The translations under genes and the position numbers were made by a program. 64,000 nucleotides of DNA. It comes from Pseudo-nitzschia pungens. Taxonomy: Eukaryota; Bacillariophyta; Bacillariophyceae; Bacillariales; Bacillariaceae. This document shows positions 21,979-32,266 of this stretch, piece by piece. Location: assembly GCA_037355855.1 (NCBI GenBank), contig CM074768.1:930001-994000 (forward strand), given 5' to 3'. The notes beneath the pieces are model-generated. The model worked only from the letters and a program-made list of their open reading frames with translations. It was not told where the DNA came from and ran no database searches. Every line of letters starts with the position of its first letter. Position 1 is the stretch's first letter.

Positions 21979-22272
21979 TGTGACGGGCTAGTGTAGCTAG
22001 CAGTCACGACTGAATAATTAACCGAATCCCATATGGGAATCGAATATTATTATATATCCAATCATGAATACGTTTCGGTTGGGTCCCAGAAGGTGATATA
22101 TGCCTAATCGTGGGAACCAACAATGAATCAACATTTATGGCAAGAGCATGCCAAAATGTGGCTATGCTCGCGACCTCAATTTTTATGTTCAACTCGCGTA
22201 ACAATATTCCATAAAGTATCTAAACATTCACAATTTTCATACCACTCCGAAATTCTACTCTAGACCGTAACA
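21979..22272 (+). repeat. 5' LTR of Gypsy B
   Basis: 294 bp from TGTGACGGG to CCGTAACA. It matches 27406-27701 except for a CC deletion. A 12-bp palindrome follows immediately at 22273. Confidence 0.9.
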
Positions 22273-22284
22273 CAGTAATTACTG
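22273..22284. promoter_or_regulatory. Palindrome at the primer-binding position of Gypsy B
   Basis: CAGTAATTACTG directly abuts the 5' LTR where a tRNA-complementary primer-binding site starting TGG is normally found. It may be a primer hairpin or coincidence. Confidence 0.4.
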
Positions 22285-22404
22285 TTTGTGCTTTACAGTA
22301 GAAAACAGTAGAATTCAGTACTGAACCAAAAATAATCCGACAAACATAAGCTATCCTCAACAACAGAGGCATCCCTTGCCTCCAACAAACCCAATCGACG
22401 CAAC

Positions 22405-23433
22405 ATGGCAGGCATATACAGAGAACCACCAATCTCCTACAAGAGCTCCTTCGATAGCTCCAAGCCCAAGCTCGTGACCCTATCAGTCTACGACGCCGAA
22501 GACCACTCGGACAGTGTCAAGGTTCCCTTATTCACTGACAAAGGGGGACTAGAAGAACTACTTCACACTGAAGAGGCATTTCTTAATGCAGCAGAAGACA
22601 TCTCCATTCCCGACGCATCACTCATTCGATACTTCGGACGATGTCTATGCGTCGATTCGCAAACCAAATGGAGAGCGCTCACGAGAACAACCCGCGCCAA
22701 CAACCACCGGGTGTATCCACTCACCAAAGAAGGATACACAGCAGCCTTCCAAGCATTCATCAAACTATACTGCAACGCTGAGGATGCCCGGGACATCATG
22801 CATGTATATCTACGGAGCAGTGCATGCAAGAAGAAGATCGAATCCACCTGTAAGGACCACACTGATCGGCTCCTGACCTTAATCAAGTATTCATCAAAAT
22901 TACATGGCTTCGCATCCAACCTGGACCACCTGCAGACTTTAACCATCCTCCTACACAGCTATCCGAACAGCTGGATCGAAGACTACGTTCGAATCCACTT
23001 GAGACTTACGCCCGACACCACTGCTCAGTTCATTGTGGACCATATGAGCAGTCTCGACCGACTCAGCAAGCAAAAGAATAACAACAAGAACAATGGAAGA
23101 CGCGCGAACAACTCCAATAAGCGCAAACGCTCTGGTCCAGCCAACAAGGCCAACCAGAACACGAACAAGAAGAAACCTAATCCATGCAGAATCCAGGGAC
23201 ACAACCATGATTGGTCTGAGTGCCCGAAGAACAAGTTCTCCAAGAATTATAACAAAGGCTCAGGCAGTAACAACAATCCCAACACTGAAACCTTCTATTC
23301 TCAGTGCCACGAGACCCCGGGCAGCAATGAATCCTTTCAAGCCCACATGCGAGCAGCAATGGAATCCTACCATGAAGAACATGGCGGACGAACCGAACGG
23401 AGCATAGATGGCGAGCTTGTATGGCTCCCATGA
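22405..23433 (+). CDS. Gypsy B gag
   Basis: 342 residues from ATG at 22405 to TGA at 23431. The first ~220 residues are a helical capsid-like region (FQAFIKLYCNAEDARDIM, then HMSSLDRLS). A basic Asn/Lys-rich stretch and a nucleocapsid-like zinc motif follow, with Cys-His-His-Cys order in CRIQGHNHDWSEC. The frame is the same as pol, which starts directly after the TGA, so a Gag-Pol fusion would need UGA readthrough. Confidence 0.85.
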   Translation: MAGIYREPPISYKSSFDSSKPKLVTLSVYDAEDHSDSVKVPLFTDKGGLEELLHTEEAFLNAAEDISIPDASLIRYFGRCLCVDSQTKWRALTRTTRANNHRVYPLTKEGYTAAFQAFIKLYCNAEDARDIMHVYLRSSACKKKIESTCKDHTDRLLTLIKYSSKLHGFASNLDHLQTLTILLHSYPNSWIEDYVRIHLRLTPDTTAQFIVDHMSSLDRLSKQKNNNKNNGRRANNSNKRKRSGPANKANQNTNKKKPNPCRIQGHNHDWSECPKNKFSKNYNKGSGSNNNPNTETFYSQCHETPGSNESFQAHMRAAMESYHEEHGGRTERSIDGELVWLP

Positions 23434-26400
23434 TTGCACAAGCAATCCTCCACCAAGAGACCCAAGGGTCCAACTAAACCAGCAATCACCTTGCCTCCGG
23501 CGCCACAGGCCCTGGATGCCAGTCCAGCACAGCTGACTGGGATGACGCAAGGAGGGGATCTCCCGGAGAAAGAGGGGAAGGAACCTACAGGATGGAGTAT
23601 TCCTGTTGAGCGCTCAGCAAAGACTGCAACAGCAGCAACAAAAACAGTTCGATTCTCTGAAAAGAGCAATCCGGACATGGATACGAATCGAAGTCAATTG
23701 AATCGATCCAAGGGTACAGACGCATCATCGATTAACACAATCGATCCACATGAGACAGCAGCAATAAATGGACCACTCTTGCCTCTAGCAAGAAATTGGT
23801 CCACGGGTACAGCAAAAAATCTCTATTGCAACACCCAAAACTCCAAAGACTACACCAAAGGAGGTGCGTTGGAGCAAAATTATTTAAAGCTGCTGTCGAC
23901 TGCTGGAAATACGAATCAAAATACAGCAGAACAGGCATCGAATAAGAGCAACGTGGCTCCTATTCGGATGGATACGAGCAACGTGGCTCCTATCCTTCTA
24001 ACCAACGTACAGTACATACAAGGCAACTACATGAAATCAAGACCACTACTCGCACTACTCGACAGTGGATCCTCCGGAACCCTAATTAATAAAAGAGCAC
24101 TACCATTTGGCACAATGCCAACGAGAAGCAAGCATCAAGTCATAACCACAACAGCAAATGGAAGCTTCGACACTACAGAATACATCATCATGAAGAACCT
24201 CAAGCTACCAGAGTTTGGCAACTATACCATCGACCGACAAGAGGCTAGGCTCTTCCACTCACCCAACTGCAGATACGATCTTATACTAGGCAGAGATTTC
24301 CTCCACCTAGCCAAGATCGATCTCCTATTCAAAGAAGGAGCAGTCCGGTGGATGGACAGAATAATCCCTATGAAGGATACCTCTCTATACCACGATGACC
24401 ACACCATGCTCATGGAAGAACTAGAAGATGCCGAACTCTTTGCTGATGATCTATCATTTGCCAATCCATACAAATCCAAAGTAATCCTGGACAGGGCCTA
24501 CCAAGAAACAGATCCAGCGACAGTCGCACAGCAACAGGCCCACATGTCCACAGCAGAGCAACAGCAATTCCAAGCAATACTAAGCAAGTATCCCAACGTG
24601 TTCAATGGAGAACTTGGCAAATATCCACACAAGAAGATCTCTCTAAGACTGAAGCCCGGATCCAAACCTATACACAAGAAGCCTTATCCAGTTGCATACA
24701 AAAGAGAAGACCTATTCAAAAGGGAACTCCAGAATCTTTGTAATGATGGAGTACTCAAAAGATGCACTGGACCAGCTGAATGGGCGTTCCCTACCTTTAT
24801 TGTTCCAAAGAAAGACAACAGAGTTAGATGGGTATCAGACTTCAGAGAACTCAACGAACTCCTTGAGAGACGTCCTTATCCAATTCCTCGGATACAGGAT
24901 ATCATGAACAAGAGAGGCAAGTACACTCACTTCACCAAGATTGACTTGTCCATGCAATACTACTGCTTCGAACTAGACGACGCAAGCAAGAAGCTCTGTA
25001 CCATAGTCACCCCTTATGGTTGCTATGAATACCAAAGGCTACCAATGGGAGTTAAAGTCTCCCCGGATGTGGCGCAGCAGCTGATGGAAGATATTCTGCA
25101 AGACACCGACTGCACTGTTTATATTGATGATATTGGTATATGGACCAATGGATCCTTTGACCTCCACATGAAAACCATTGACAAGATACTAGATCGGCTC
25201 AACCAAAATGGACTCAAATGCAACCCACTCAAATGCGATTGGGCTGTACAAGAAACTGACTTCCTTGGATACTGGATGACTCCCACAGCAGTTAAGCCAT
25301 GGAGGAAAAAGATAGAAGCCATTCTCCAGATGGATCGACCTCGCACTGTGACACAAGTCAAGTCCTTCCTTGGCGCAGTAGGATACTACAGAGACATGTG
25401 GCCTCGCAGATCCCATGTCCTAGCTCCTCTATTTGATATCACAGGAACCCCCAAGAAAACTCCTCAAGCAGCTACCATCAAAGGCAAGCAAAGAAAAGCT
25501 CCTTCAGCCTTCACTTGGGGTCCTGCTCAAGACAAAGCCTTTCAAGAAATGAAAGCAATGGTGGCAGCGGATGCGCTGAACACCTATCCAGACCTTAACA
25601 AGCCCTTTGAACTGTACACTGATGCCTCAGACCTACAGCTTGGTGCCGCTATCCTACAAGATGGCAAGCCAATCGCCTACTGGTCCAAGAAACTATCTGA
25701 CGCCCAAAAGAACTATACTACTATGGAGAAAGAACTCCTAGCGATTGTACTCTGCTGCAAAGAGTACAGGAAGATGCTCCTTGGCGGTGTTATCAATGTA
25801 TACACTGACCATAAGAATCTCACCTTCAGAACCCTCTCAGTCCAACGCGTCCTCCGGTGGAGACTATTCCTCGAAGAATTCGGTGTCAACCTCACCTATG
25901 TTGAAGGCAAGAAGAATGTTCTTGCTGACACCTTCTCCAGGCTCCCCCGGATGGATCCACCTACTGAAGGGAAGGAAGCCCTTTCCAAGGGCACTCTTAT
26001 TGATTTTCTGAAACTTGAAGTCCCCAAGCAAGATGAAGAACTGTTTCTAGCAGAATTCCCAAATCTATTTCAGCACTTATGCAATGACGCGGATCAGGAA
26101 TTATACTCCTGTCTGCTGAACAATGAGTGTCTGATCAACCTACCTAACAGTCAAGATATGGAATGCCCGGTGAACTACTCAAATATATACCTTCATCAAC
26201 AAAAGGATCCAACCATCAAGTTCAAGATTCAATCGAAAGTCTTCTTCTACCAAGAATTAGAAGGCAACAAGATACTTTGCTACGCGAACCAAGCCAATCC
26301 AGATTGCTGGAGAATCTACATCCCAGCATCTCTCATTAATGACACCATCAAATGGTATCATCTCCTGTTGGGTCATTGTGGATCCACCAGATTACAACAG

Positions 26401-27375
26401 ACTATATCAGCTAGATTCTATGCCGATAACCTAACCAGTCTATGCAAGTCCTATGTATGTCCGGACCATTGCATCAAATACAAGAACCAGAACTCCCAAT
26501 ATGGCAAGCTACCACCAAAAGAAGCGCCACTATCCCCATTCTATGAAGTGCACGTTGACCTTATCGGTCCTTGGAAGATTACAGCCCAGGGCAAGAACTA
26601 TAACTTCAAAGCCCTAACTTGTATTGATCCAGTTACTAACCTCCTTGAAATCATCAGAATCAGAGACAAGTCCTCTCAGCATGTATCAGATCAATTCAAG
26701 AACTGCTGGCTTTCAAGATATCCAAGACCTATCAGGTGTGTCCATGATAATGGTGGTGAGTTTCTAGGAGCTGAATTCCAGACAACCCTCAAGCAGTATG
26801 GAATTCACTCATTCCCTACAACAGTAAAGAACCCCCAGTCGAATGCCATATGCGAGCGTGTCCATCACACAGTTGCTGATATCCTTCGAGTCCTGGTACA
26901 TGTTAATCCTCCACAAGCGAACACCAGAGCAAGTCAGCTCATGGACAATGCCCTTTCCACTTGTATGCATGCCTCCAGATGTGCTGTCAATGCTGCCTTA
27001 CAGGCTTCCCCTGGATCCCTTGTATTCAATCGAGACATGCTGATCGATCTACCATTAACTGCCAACCTATTGGCACTTCAGCAGCTAAGACAGCAAGGCA
27101 TCAACAAGGCTCTACTTCGAGACAATGCCAAGCGCAAGGAACATACCTTTCAACCCAACGAGAAAGTATGGATGCAAGAGCCGGATCCAGACAAACTACA
27201 GCCTCGAAAGACAGGACCATTCACTATTGCCCAAGTCCATGATAATGGTACTGTTAAGATTCAAAAGACTCCAACGGTCACTGAGACCGTTAACTTTCGT
27301 AAGTTAACTCCTTACAAAGAGCTCCCAACGGACCATTCCGAACCCGATGACGCAGCAATCCATTGGGCAGCTTAA
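23434..27375 (+). CDS. Gypsy B pol: protease, RT, RNase H, integrase
   Basis: 1,313 open codons following the gag TGA in the same frame; the first codon is TTG, so translation probably depends on readthrough. After a ~200-residue polar linker come the aspartic protease (LALLDSGSSGTL, near 24,045), the reverse transcriptase (WVSDFRELN, active site VYIDDIG near 25,120), RNase H (ELYTDASDLQLGAAI, TDHKNL), the integrase zinc finger (HLLLGHCG..C..C near 26,365-26,475) and the DDE core (VDLIGPW, VHDNGGEF, NPQSNAICERVHH). A basic chromodomain-free tail ends at TAA. A short duplication (SNVAPI twice) lies near 23,950-23,995. Confidence 0.92.
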   Translation: MHKQSSTKRPKGPTKPAITLPPAPQALDASPAQLTGMTQGGDLPEKEGKEPTGWSIPVERSAKTATAATKTVRFSEKSNPDMDTNRSQLNRSKGTDASSINTIDPHETAAINGPLLPLARNWSTGTAKNLYCNTQNSKDYTKGGALEQNYLKLLSTAGNTNQNTAEQASNKSNVAPIRMDTSNVAPILLTNVQYIQGNYMKSRPLLALLDSGSSGTLINKRALPFGTMPTRSKHQVITTTANGSFDTTEYIIMKNLKLPEFGNYTIDRQEARLFHSPNCRYDLILGRDFLHLAKIDLLFKEGAVRWMDRIIPMKDTSLYHDDHTMLMEELEDAELFADDLSFANPYKSKVILDRAYQETDPATVAQQQAHMSTAEQQQFQAILSKYPNVFNGELGKYPHKKISLRLKPGSKPIHKKPYPVAYKREDLFKRELQNLCNDGVLKRCTGPAEWAFPTFIVPKKDNRVRWVSDFRELNELLERRPYPIPRIQDIMNKRGKYTHFTKIDLSMQYYCFELDDASKKLCTIVTPYGCYEYQRLPMGVKVSPDVAQQLMEDILQDTDCTVYIDDIGIWTNGSFDLHMKTIDKILDRLNQNGLKCNPLKCDWAVQETDFLGYWMTPTAVKPWRKKIEAILQMDRPRTVTQVKSFLGAVGYYRDMWPRRSHVLAPLFDITGTPKKTPQAATIKGKQRKAPSAFTWGPAQDKAFQEMKAMVAADALNTYPDLNKPFELYTDASDLQLGAAILQDGKPIAYWSKKLSDAQKNYTTMEKELLAIVLCCKEYRKMLLGGVINVYTDHKNLTFRTLSVQRVLRWRLFLEEFGVNLTYVEGKKNVLADTFSRLPRMDPPTEGKEALSKGTLIDFLKLEVPKQDEELFLAEFPNLFQHLCNDADQELYSCLLNNECLINLPNSQDMECPVNYSNIYLHQQKDPTIKFKIQSKVFFYQELEGNKILCYANQANPDCWRIYIPASLINDTIKWYHLLLGHCGSTRLQQTISARFYADNLTSLCKSYVCPDHCIKYKNQNSQYGKLPPKEAPLSPFYEVHVDLIGPWKITAQGKNYNFKALTCIDPVTNLLEIIRIRDKSSQHVSDQFKNCWLSRYPRPIRCVHDNGGEFLGAEFQTTLKQYGIHSFPTTVKNPQSNAICERVHHTVADILRVLVHVNPPQANTRASQLMDNALSTCMHASRCAVNAALQASPGSLVFNRDMLIDLPLTANLLALQQLRQQGINKALLRDNAKRKEHTFQPNEKVWMQEPDPDKLQPRKTGPFTIAQVHDNGTVKIQKTPTVTETVNFRKLTPYKELPTDHSEPDDAAIHWAA

Positions 27376-27405
27376 GTATGGGATTCGTTCAATCATGAGG
27401 CACTA

Positions 27406-27701
27406 TGTGACGGGCTAGTGTAGCTAGCAGTCACGACTGAATAATTAACCCCGAATCCCATATGGGAATCGAATATTATTATATATCCAATCATGAATAC
27501 GTTTCGGTTGGGTCCCAGAAGGTGATATATGCCTAATCGTGGGAACCAACAATGAATCAACATTTATGGCAAGAGCATGCCAAAATGTGGCTATGCTCGC
27601 GACCTCAATTTTTATGTTCAACTCGCGTAACAATATTCCATAAAGTATCTAAACATTCACAATTTTCATACCACTCCGAAATTCTACTCTAGACCGTAAC
27701 A
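27406..27701 (+). repeat. 3' LTR of Gypsy B
   Basis: 296 bp, TG..CA, followed by the target duplication GCGCC at 27702-27706. No strong polypurine tract is visible just upstream. Confidence 0.9.
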
Positions 27702-28851
27702 GCGCCGATGTCAGGTTCCAGTTTGCCTTGTGGAGAATGGAAGAGCTTGTATGGTCAATGGTGGTGGGCAGTGCTGTAGTTCCTAAGTAGCCGAAGGAGG
27801 AGTTGTGGTCAATCGCTGAGAAGGCGGAGGAACACAGGTAGCGAGCAAAGTTGGCAAGCCGATTTCGTGTTGGTGAGTGCCGAGAGCTAAGCTTCCGGCG
27901 AGACCGTGACGGGTGAAGTGCGCGATGCGTTAGCATGACTGGAAGGTTGCTTCCGCGCTCCATTGGGAATTGTAGTATTGTCCCATCATAAAGTTGAAGT
28001 GATGCTCCATTTGTGTTGACTGTCAGCGAGCACTCTGCGCCAGAGGTGGCATAGTGATAGTCTATGTAACTTTGGGGAGAGAAGAGCCTGACCGTTGCGT
28101 CAGGAATTAGGTAGGCTTCAGTTTCAATTGGTGCGCGAATACCATTCATATCTTCTATGTCCCAACTAACAACACCTTCACCGCTCACGTTGGCGACGGA
28201 TCCCGTAAGGCCAGTGATACTTGGCGAGTCTGGCGATACTGGTGGCTGCAAGAAGTCGCTGGCTAGTGGGGTAATCGAGCTGGATGCACCGGTATCGATG
28301 ATCACCGGTAGTTCCCCTTGCTTCGTGGACGTGTAGATGAGTGGATTCTGGAGTGGCAATTTGAGGGAAGGTAGGTATGATTGGATGCTGGCTTTTAATG
28401 TCCGTGCTTGGAGGAGAATCATTCGATACTGAGGACTGTCACGGTGGAGTTGCTTGTAGTGCTGTGGCATACCGAATGTCATTGTGTCTCGAACTCGTCG
28501 ATAGTGTTGTAGTGCATCTATCGTGTTCATGTAGGTCTGTAGGTCATGGCTAGTGTAGGAGGCCGATGCGGCTGTTTGTGGACTGTCATTAGGAGGGAGT
28601 TGCAGTCCATTAGGGTCATTGGAATGTAGTTTGGACTCAGGGAAGGAGGTGAGGTCGACAGTGCTTAGGTAGCGTCGATTACGGACTGTCCCGGGAGCAA
28701 TACTACTTGTTGGGGATAGGAGGTAGTTGAGGCCTCTCTTTTGATTGTGGATAATGCCATTGTTTGTTTGCGCATAAGAGTGGAGTTTACGGACTCGATG
28801 GCTACGACACCGTCTGTAGTCGTGAGTTCTGTACTTGGGTCTGCGCAGTAC
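27702..28851 (-). pseudogene. Copia pol, N-terminal part with aspartic protease
   Basis: Minus-strand open frame. It contains the retroviral-type protease signature VIIDTGASSSI near 28,290 and a downstream GLTGSV..GEGVVSWDI segment, followed by a poorly conserved linker that meets element B. Its upstream end is cut by the solo LTR; across the AGTAC duplication it continues in frame from 29,046-29,308 as KPLVL-RRPKYR. The extra residues printed past the junction (RVEFRSGMKIVNV) belong to the LTR of element B and are not Copia. Confidence 0.85.
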
Positions 28852-29045
28852 TGCCGTGCACCGGAATACAGTCACGAGTCCACTCGGGACTGGATTAAGG
28901 ATAAGGATGGATTACGATTAGCGAGCGTCTGCATCGCCAACAGGGAGACGGTCTCTCAATCCGATAGCAATAGACTAATTGATAGAGCTCACAATTTGCA
29001 TATCACTACTATCGTAAACACTACTAGTAGACCCGGGGTATGGCA
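28852..29045. repeat. Solo LTR of the Gypsy C/D family
   Basis: 194 bp, starting TGCCGTGCACCGG and ending GGGGTATGGCA as in the LTRs of element C, and flanked by the 5-bp duplication AGTAC (28847-28851, 29046-29050). Its internal part diverges clearly from C and D, so it is an older or separate subfamily member. An insertion followed by LTR-LTR recombination explains it. Removing it with one duplication restores the Copia frame. Confidence 0.9.
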
Positions 29046-29308
29046 AGTACTAATGGCTTGAGGTGTCGATGGAGGGTGTGGTTTCCGGCTTGAAGGAAGT
29101 ACAGTGGAAAGGACAATGTTACGAGTGGCAGGTAGATCCATTCCGGTTTAAACCAACGTTGAATGGGATCCAGGACGATTCCAAACAGTAGTTCGGTAAG
29201 GAGTTTCACGCCATATCGTATCAGCGGAGGTATGACTAGTGCGTCAAGTGCACTTAGCCAATACCAGAGGTTTATCCACTGCTTCCACCAAATTCCACAC
29301 CATGCCTG
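29046..29308 (-). pseudogene. Copia gag-pol junction segment
   Basis: Directly after the gag TGA (29311-29309) the same frame stays open (QAWCGIWWKQW..) through a hydrophobic Trp/Leu-rich stretch of ~60 residues to the solo LTR. No ATG precedes GVKLLTELLF, so access by UGA readthrough is the simplest way to translate it. The hydrophobic segment could be membrane associated. Confidence 0.6.
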
Positions 29309-31129
29309 TCACAAGTTTTCCATCTTTTCATTGCAATGCTGGAGAATTGCCAGTAGCTGTAGCCGCTGGACTGCTGGGTCGGCCTTGTCGTCATAGTACA
29401 TGGCAGTGGGGCTAGTCATTGTAGTACCGGCTAGGGACGCGGTCCCCAAAATTTGTGCCGGGATTCCCAGTTGGGTAAGATTAGCTGTGGGTGTAGGAGC
29501 GCTTAGTAGGCTTCCACCGCCGTTCGGTAAGCCACTGGTTGGTGTTGCGTCGGGAATCCACCTTCCACTTACACTTACGTTGTAGTCGTACGTGTGTGGA
29601 TTGCCATCGATGACCCGCTTGCCTCCTTCGTGTGCTTCTGGTGGGCGCCACTTATAGGGGACTCTTCTTTGCTTCGATCCATTTGGGTGCAGCGCTCGAT
29701 TGCGTTTGATCCGTTCGGGATCTTTTGGTTTAGGACAGTCTTTGACCATGTGGTCTTCAGCTCCACAGTTGAAGCAGACCCCGTTTGGCCAGGAGGGTTT
29801 TGCAGGTGATGAGGTGCTGATTGGTTGGCAAAAGTCGGTGGGTTGTTTAGGATTGGTCTCTCCAGGTTGAGGCGCATTGGCGATAAACGAAGACTTGCTC
29901 GGCGCCCGTTGGAGAACCTCATCCCACTTTCCATCTTTGGCGAGGTCCTTGTACGCAACATTTGCGTACTCGAGTATATACTTGGCTGACTCCATATCGT
30001 TGGTGAGCACTTGTGCTCCACTTCGACGCATAGCATCCGGGTAAGAGGGATTAAGGGATGTATGTATGGTAGCTGCCTTACGCTGGTTTTCGAGAACTTC
30101 GAATTGCTTGTTGAAGTCGTCTACGCTGGTAGTGGTGAAGACTCTAAGTAGGTTGCTCACTGAGTCATCCGGAAGGTCTCCTCCATGTTTTAGCTCTTTG
30201 ATGCTGTTGAAGATGGCTTTGAAGATGGTTACCACTTTGGTAATATCTTCTCCTTTGCAGTCGGTTCGAATCTTGTAGGTCTCTAGGATGTGGACTAGTG
30301 CCTTCAGACTGGCCTCTCCGGTTGTACTGACTTCATCAAGCAACAGTTTCAGGAATAGGGGTCCCCCTTGTTCTGCCGGCGAGTGCTCCATCCATTTGGA
30401 GTGAATGGTGCTGTAGAGCTCCTTGTCGACGTTTTTCTCGTAGTAGGCAAATGACCAGGTTAGGTTCTCCTGCATGAGGTGTTCATCAGGGATGAACTCC
30501 GTGTAGTATCTGGAGGATCTGGCTACCTGTTCGGGAGTTACCTGGAGGTAGTTTTGGAAGAGGTTGTATTTGAGTGGTTGTCCTTCACTGTCTACTTTTA
30601 GTCTACCGTATTCATCGTTGTTCTCAGATTCGTCGAACGCCTTATCCTCGGGCAAGATGATATCGAACACGTCCAGTAGATCATATTTAGCGAGGTTCCG
30701 GCAATTTTCGTCGAGAAGTTTGCTGATGGAATGGGTGTTAGTTAACTTTTCGGGGTCATTCTTGGAGATTGTGATTGAATGGAATGGTTGTTGTTGCTTA
30801 GTTTCGATCCGTTTCAAGAGATCCATCTTATCACTCTCCTTGAGTTCTCGTCTATAGGCCTTGGTGTAGAGGGCAGAGGTGGTGGTTTTCTTGGTTGCTC
30901 TTGGGGCGATCTTAATTTCGATCCCATTGAGCATGTACTTAGGGTTATCGGACTTATCTGTCGACATGTTTCGATTTCGTCTTGCGGACCCGTCTTCGTT
31001 TCCTTCGAAAATGACTTCTTCTTCGTATCGATAGCCAAATGGGTTTAATGTTTCCCTTGATGGGTCTGTTTCTGGGTTAGTCGTTGAGTCTATTTGCGAC
31101 GATGGTGTGGATTGTAGTTTCTCTTCCAT
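29309..31129 (-). CDS. Copia gag
   Basis: 606 residues, ATG at 31129. Central residues are helical and capsid-like. The zinc knuckle CFNCGAEDHMVKDC (C-x2-C-x4-H-x4-C, near 29,740-29,780) marks the nucleocapsid. It ends in TGA followed by C, in the same frame as pol. No internal stop is seen, so gag has survived the insertions. Confidence 0.88.
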   Translation of the reverse strand: MEEKLQSTPSSQIDSTTNPETDPSRETLNPFGYRYEEEVIFEGNEDGSARRNRNMSTDKSDNPKYMLNGIEIKIAPRATKKTTTSALYTKAYRRELKESDKMDLLKRIETKQQQPFHSITISKNDPEKLTNTHSISKLLDENCRNLAKYDLLDVFDIILPEDKAFDESENNDEYGRLKVDSEGQPLKYNLFQNYLQVTPEQVARSSRYYTEFIPDEHLMQENLTWSFAYYEKNVDKELYSTIHSKWMEHSPAEQGGPLFLKLLLDEVSTTGEASLKALVHILETYKIRTDCKGEDITKVVTIFKAIFNSIKELKHGGDLPDDSVSNLLRVFTTTSVDDFNKQFEVLENQRKAATIHTSLNPSYPDAMRRSGAQVLTNDMESAKYILEYANVAYKDLAKDGKWDEVLQRAPSKSSFIANAPQPGETNPKQPTDFCQPISTSSPAKPSWPNGVCFNCGAEDHMVKDCPKPKDPERIKRNRALHPNGSKQRRVPYKWRPPEAHEGGKRVIDGNPHTYDYNVSVSGRWIPDATPTSGLPNGGGSLLSAPTPTANLTQLGIPAQILGTASLAGTTMTSPTAMYYDDKADPAVQRLQLLAILQHCNEKMENL

Positions 31130-31186
31130 TCGCGTTGTTGTTCAGATGTTAGTGTTTTAGGGAGGTATCATTGAGGAGTTGATCTT

Positions 31187-31198
31187 GGGCTCATAACC
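31187..31198 (-). promoter_or_regulatory. Copia primer-binding site for an initiator tRNA-Met half
   Basis: The plus strand GGGCTCATAACC equals the anticodon stem-loop of eukaryotic initiator tRNA-Met (loop CTCATAA); the element's own strand is therefore complementary to it, one base inside the LTR boundary. Drosophila copia and Ty5-like elements use such an internal tRNA-iMet fragment as primer. Confidence 0.7.
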
Positions 31199-31199
31199 A

Positions 31200-31290
31200 C
31201 TGGTAATATTTCTCTGGTAGAGTTCTGCAGTGAGAAGATTGAGTTGATAACAAAGATATTTCTTAAATTATGATTACTTGGGTACCCTAT
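31200..31290 (-). repeat. Copia 5' LTR, part 1 (split by Gypsy C)
   Basis: 91 bp matching the start of 18364-18575 with one substitution (CTGCAG for CTACAG). It ends with CCTAT, the target duplication of element C. Confidence 0.85.
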
Positions 31291-31485
31291 TGCCGTGCAC
31301 CGGAATACAGTCACGAGCCCACTCGGGACTGGATTAAGGATAGGGATAAAAGAAAAGATTAGCGATCCGATGGAATCGCCGATTCAGGAGGGTTGCTGGA
31401 TCTGTAGCAAATAGACTAATCAATAGAGCTCACAATTTGCATATCACTACTACTTTCTAATCACTAGTAGACCCGGGGTATGGCA
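31291..31485 (+). repeat. 5' LTR of Gypsy C
   Basis: 195 bp, TGCCGTGCACC..GTATGGCA, identical to 37001-37195. A 14-bp palindrome TGATTTTAAAATCA (31486-31499) abuts it at the primer-binding position. Confidence 0.92.
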
Positions 31486-32266
31486 TGATTTTAAAATCAA
31501 GCTGAGCGCTGATGACCATGAGCAGAAAGGTACCGATCGACCAAGGCGTCGACGGGACCGAAAGACTGCCTAAAATGGAGGCGCAGAGAAGCAAAAACAG
31601 GGAGAAGGATATCCAGTGTCTGCAGCACAAGGAAGACCGACCCCAGCAACTGTTGGCGCCCAAAGAAGGGAGCAACAGCAGCAACAGAGACACCTAAGTA
31701 CCTAAACAGGACCATGGTCGACAGCAAAAACAATCGAACAAAGAAATAATGAAATAAGTGTCGAAAAAGTGACACATAATCCAGTGAGTGGACTAATTGG
31801 ACCAACACTGAGTGGATGGACAGACCGAATAGGGGATGCCAACCAAAACCGAAGTATACGGATATCCGGAAAGGTATATAATGAATACCTAAACACCACC
31901 AATCCCACGGGAAACGGGAAGTGGGACCGGCCCGGTGATTGCTTAATAGAGAAGCAACGTCGGAGAACCACGGGAATCGAATCCCACGAAATAAAAACAG
32001 AAACAACTCCGGAGAACCACAGGATTCCCGGGAACTAAAGAGAGAAACAACTCCCACCACTGGACAAGCCTAAAGCAAAATCAGTTACAACACGGAATAA
32101 CACGTATTACGAAAGGGGAAAATCAGTTACAACACGGGATATCGTGTGGACAAAGAGAAAACTGGAGCAAACTGAAACAACCACTTTTTGCTCATTTCCA
32201 CCCCAAATAACAACTTACAGAAAAACTGTAACTAAACTAAAGTAAATAAAAAGAAACTGATTAACC
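31486..32266 (+). other. Long untranslated leader of Gypsy C
   Basis: The ~780-nt leader before gag is conserved in copy D (59085-59830). It begins with the palindrome TGATTTTAAAATCA and contains a repeated AATCAGTTACAACACG block (near 32,080 and 32,130). The ORFs on its complement are not supported. It presumably carries packaging and priming signals. Confidence 0.6.

Larger units (their letters stand above)
21979..27701 (+). mobile_element. Ty3/Gypsy retrotransposon B, apparently intact, nested in Copia
   Basis: 5,723 bp, plus strand, bounded by TG..CA LTRs (294 and 296 bp) and flanked by the 5-bp duplication GCGCC (21974-21978 and 27702-27706). Gag (342 codons) and pol (1,313 codons) are both open. 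The only LTR difference I see is a 2-bp indel (AACCGA versus AACCCCGA), so the insertion is recent. The pol order is protease, RT, RNase H, integrase, which defines Ty3/Gypsy. Confidence 0.92.
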
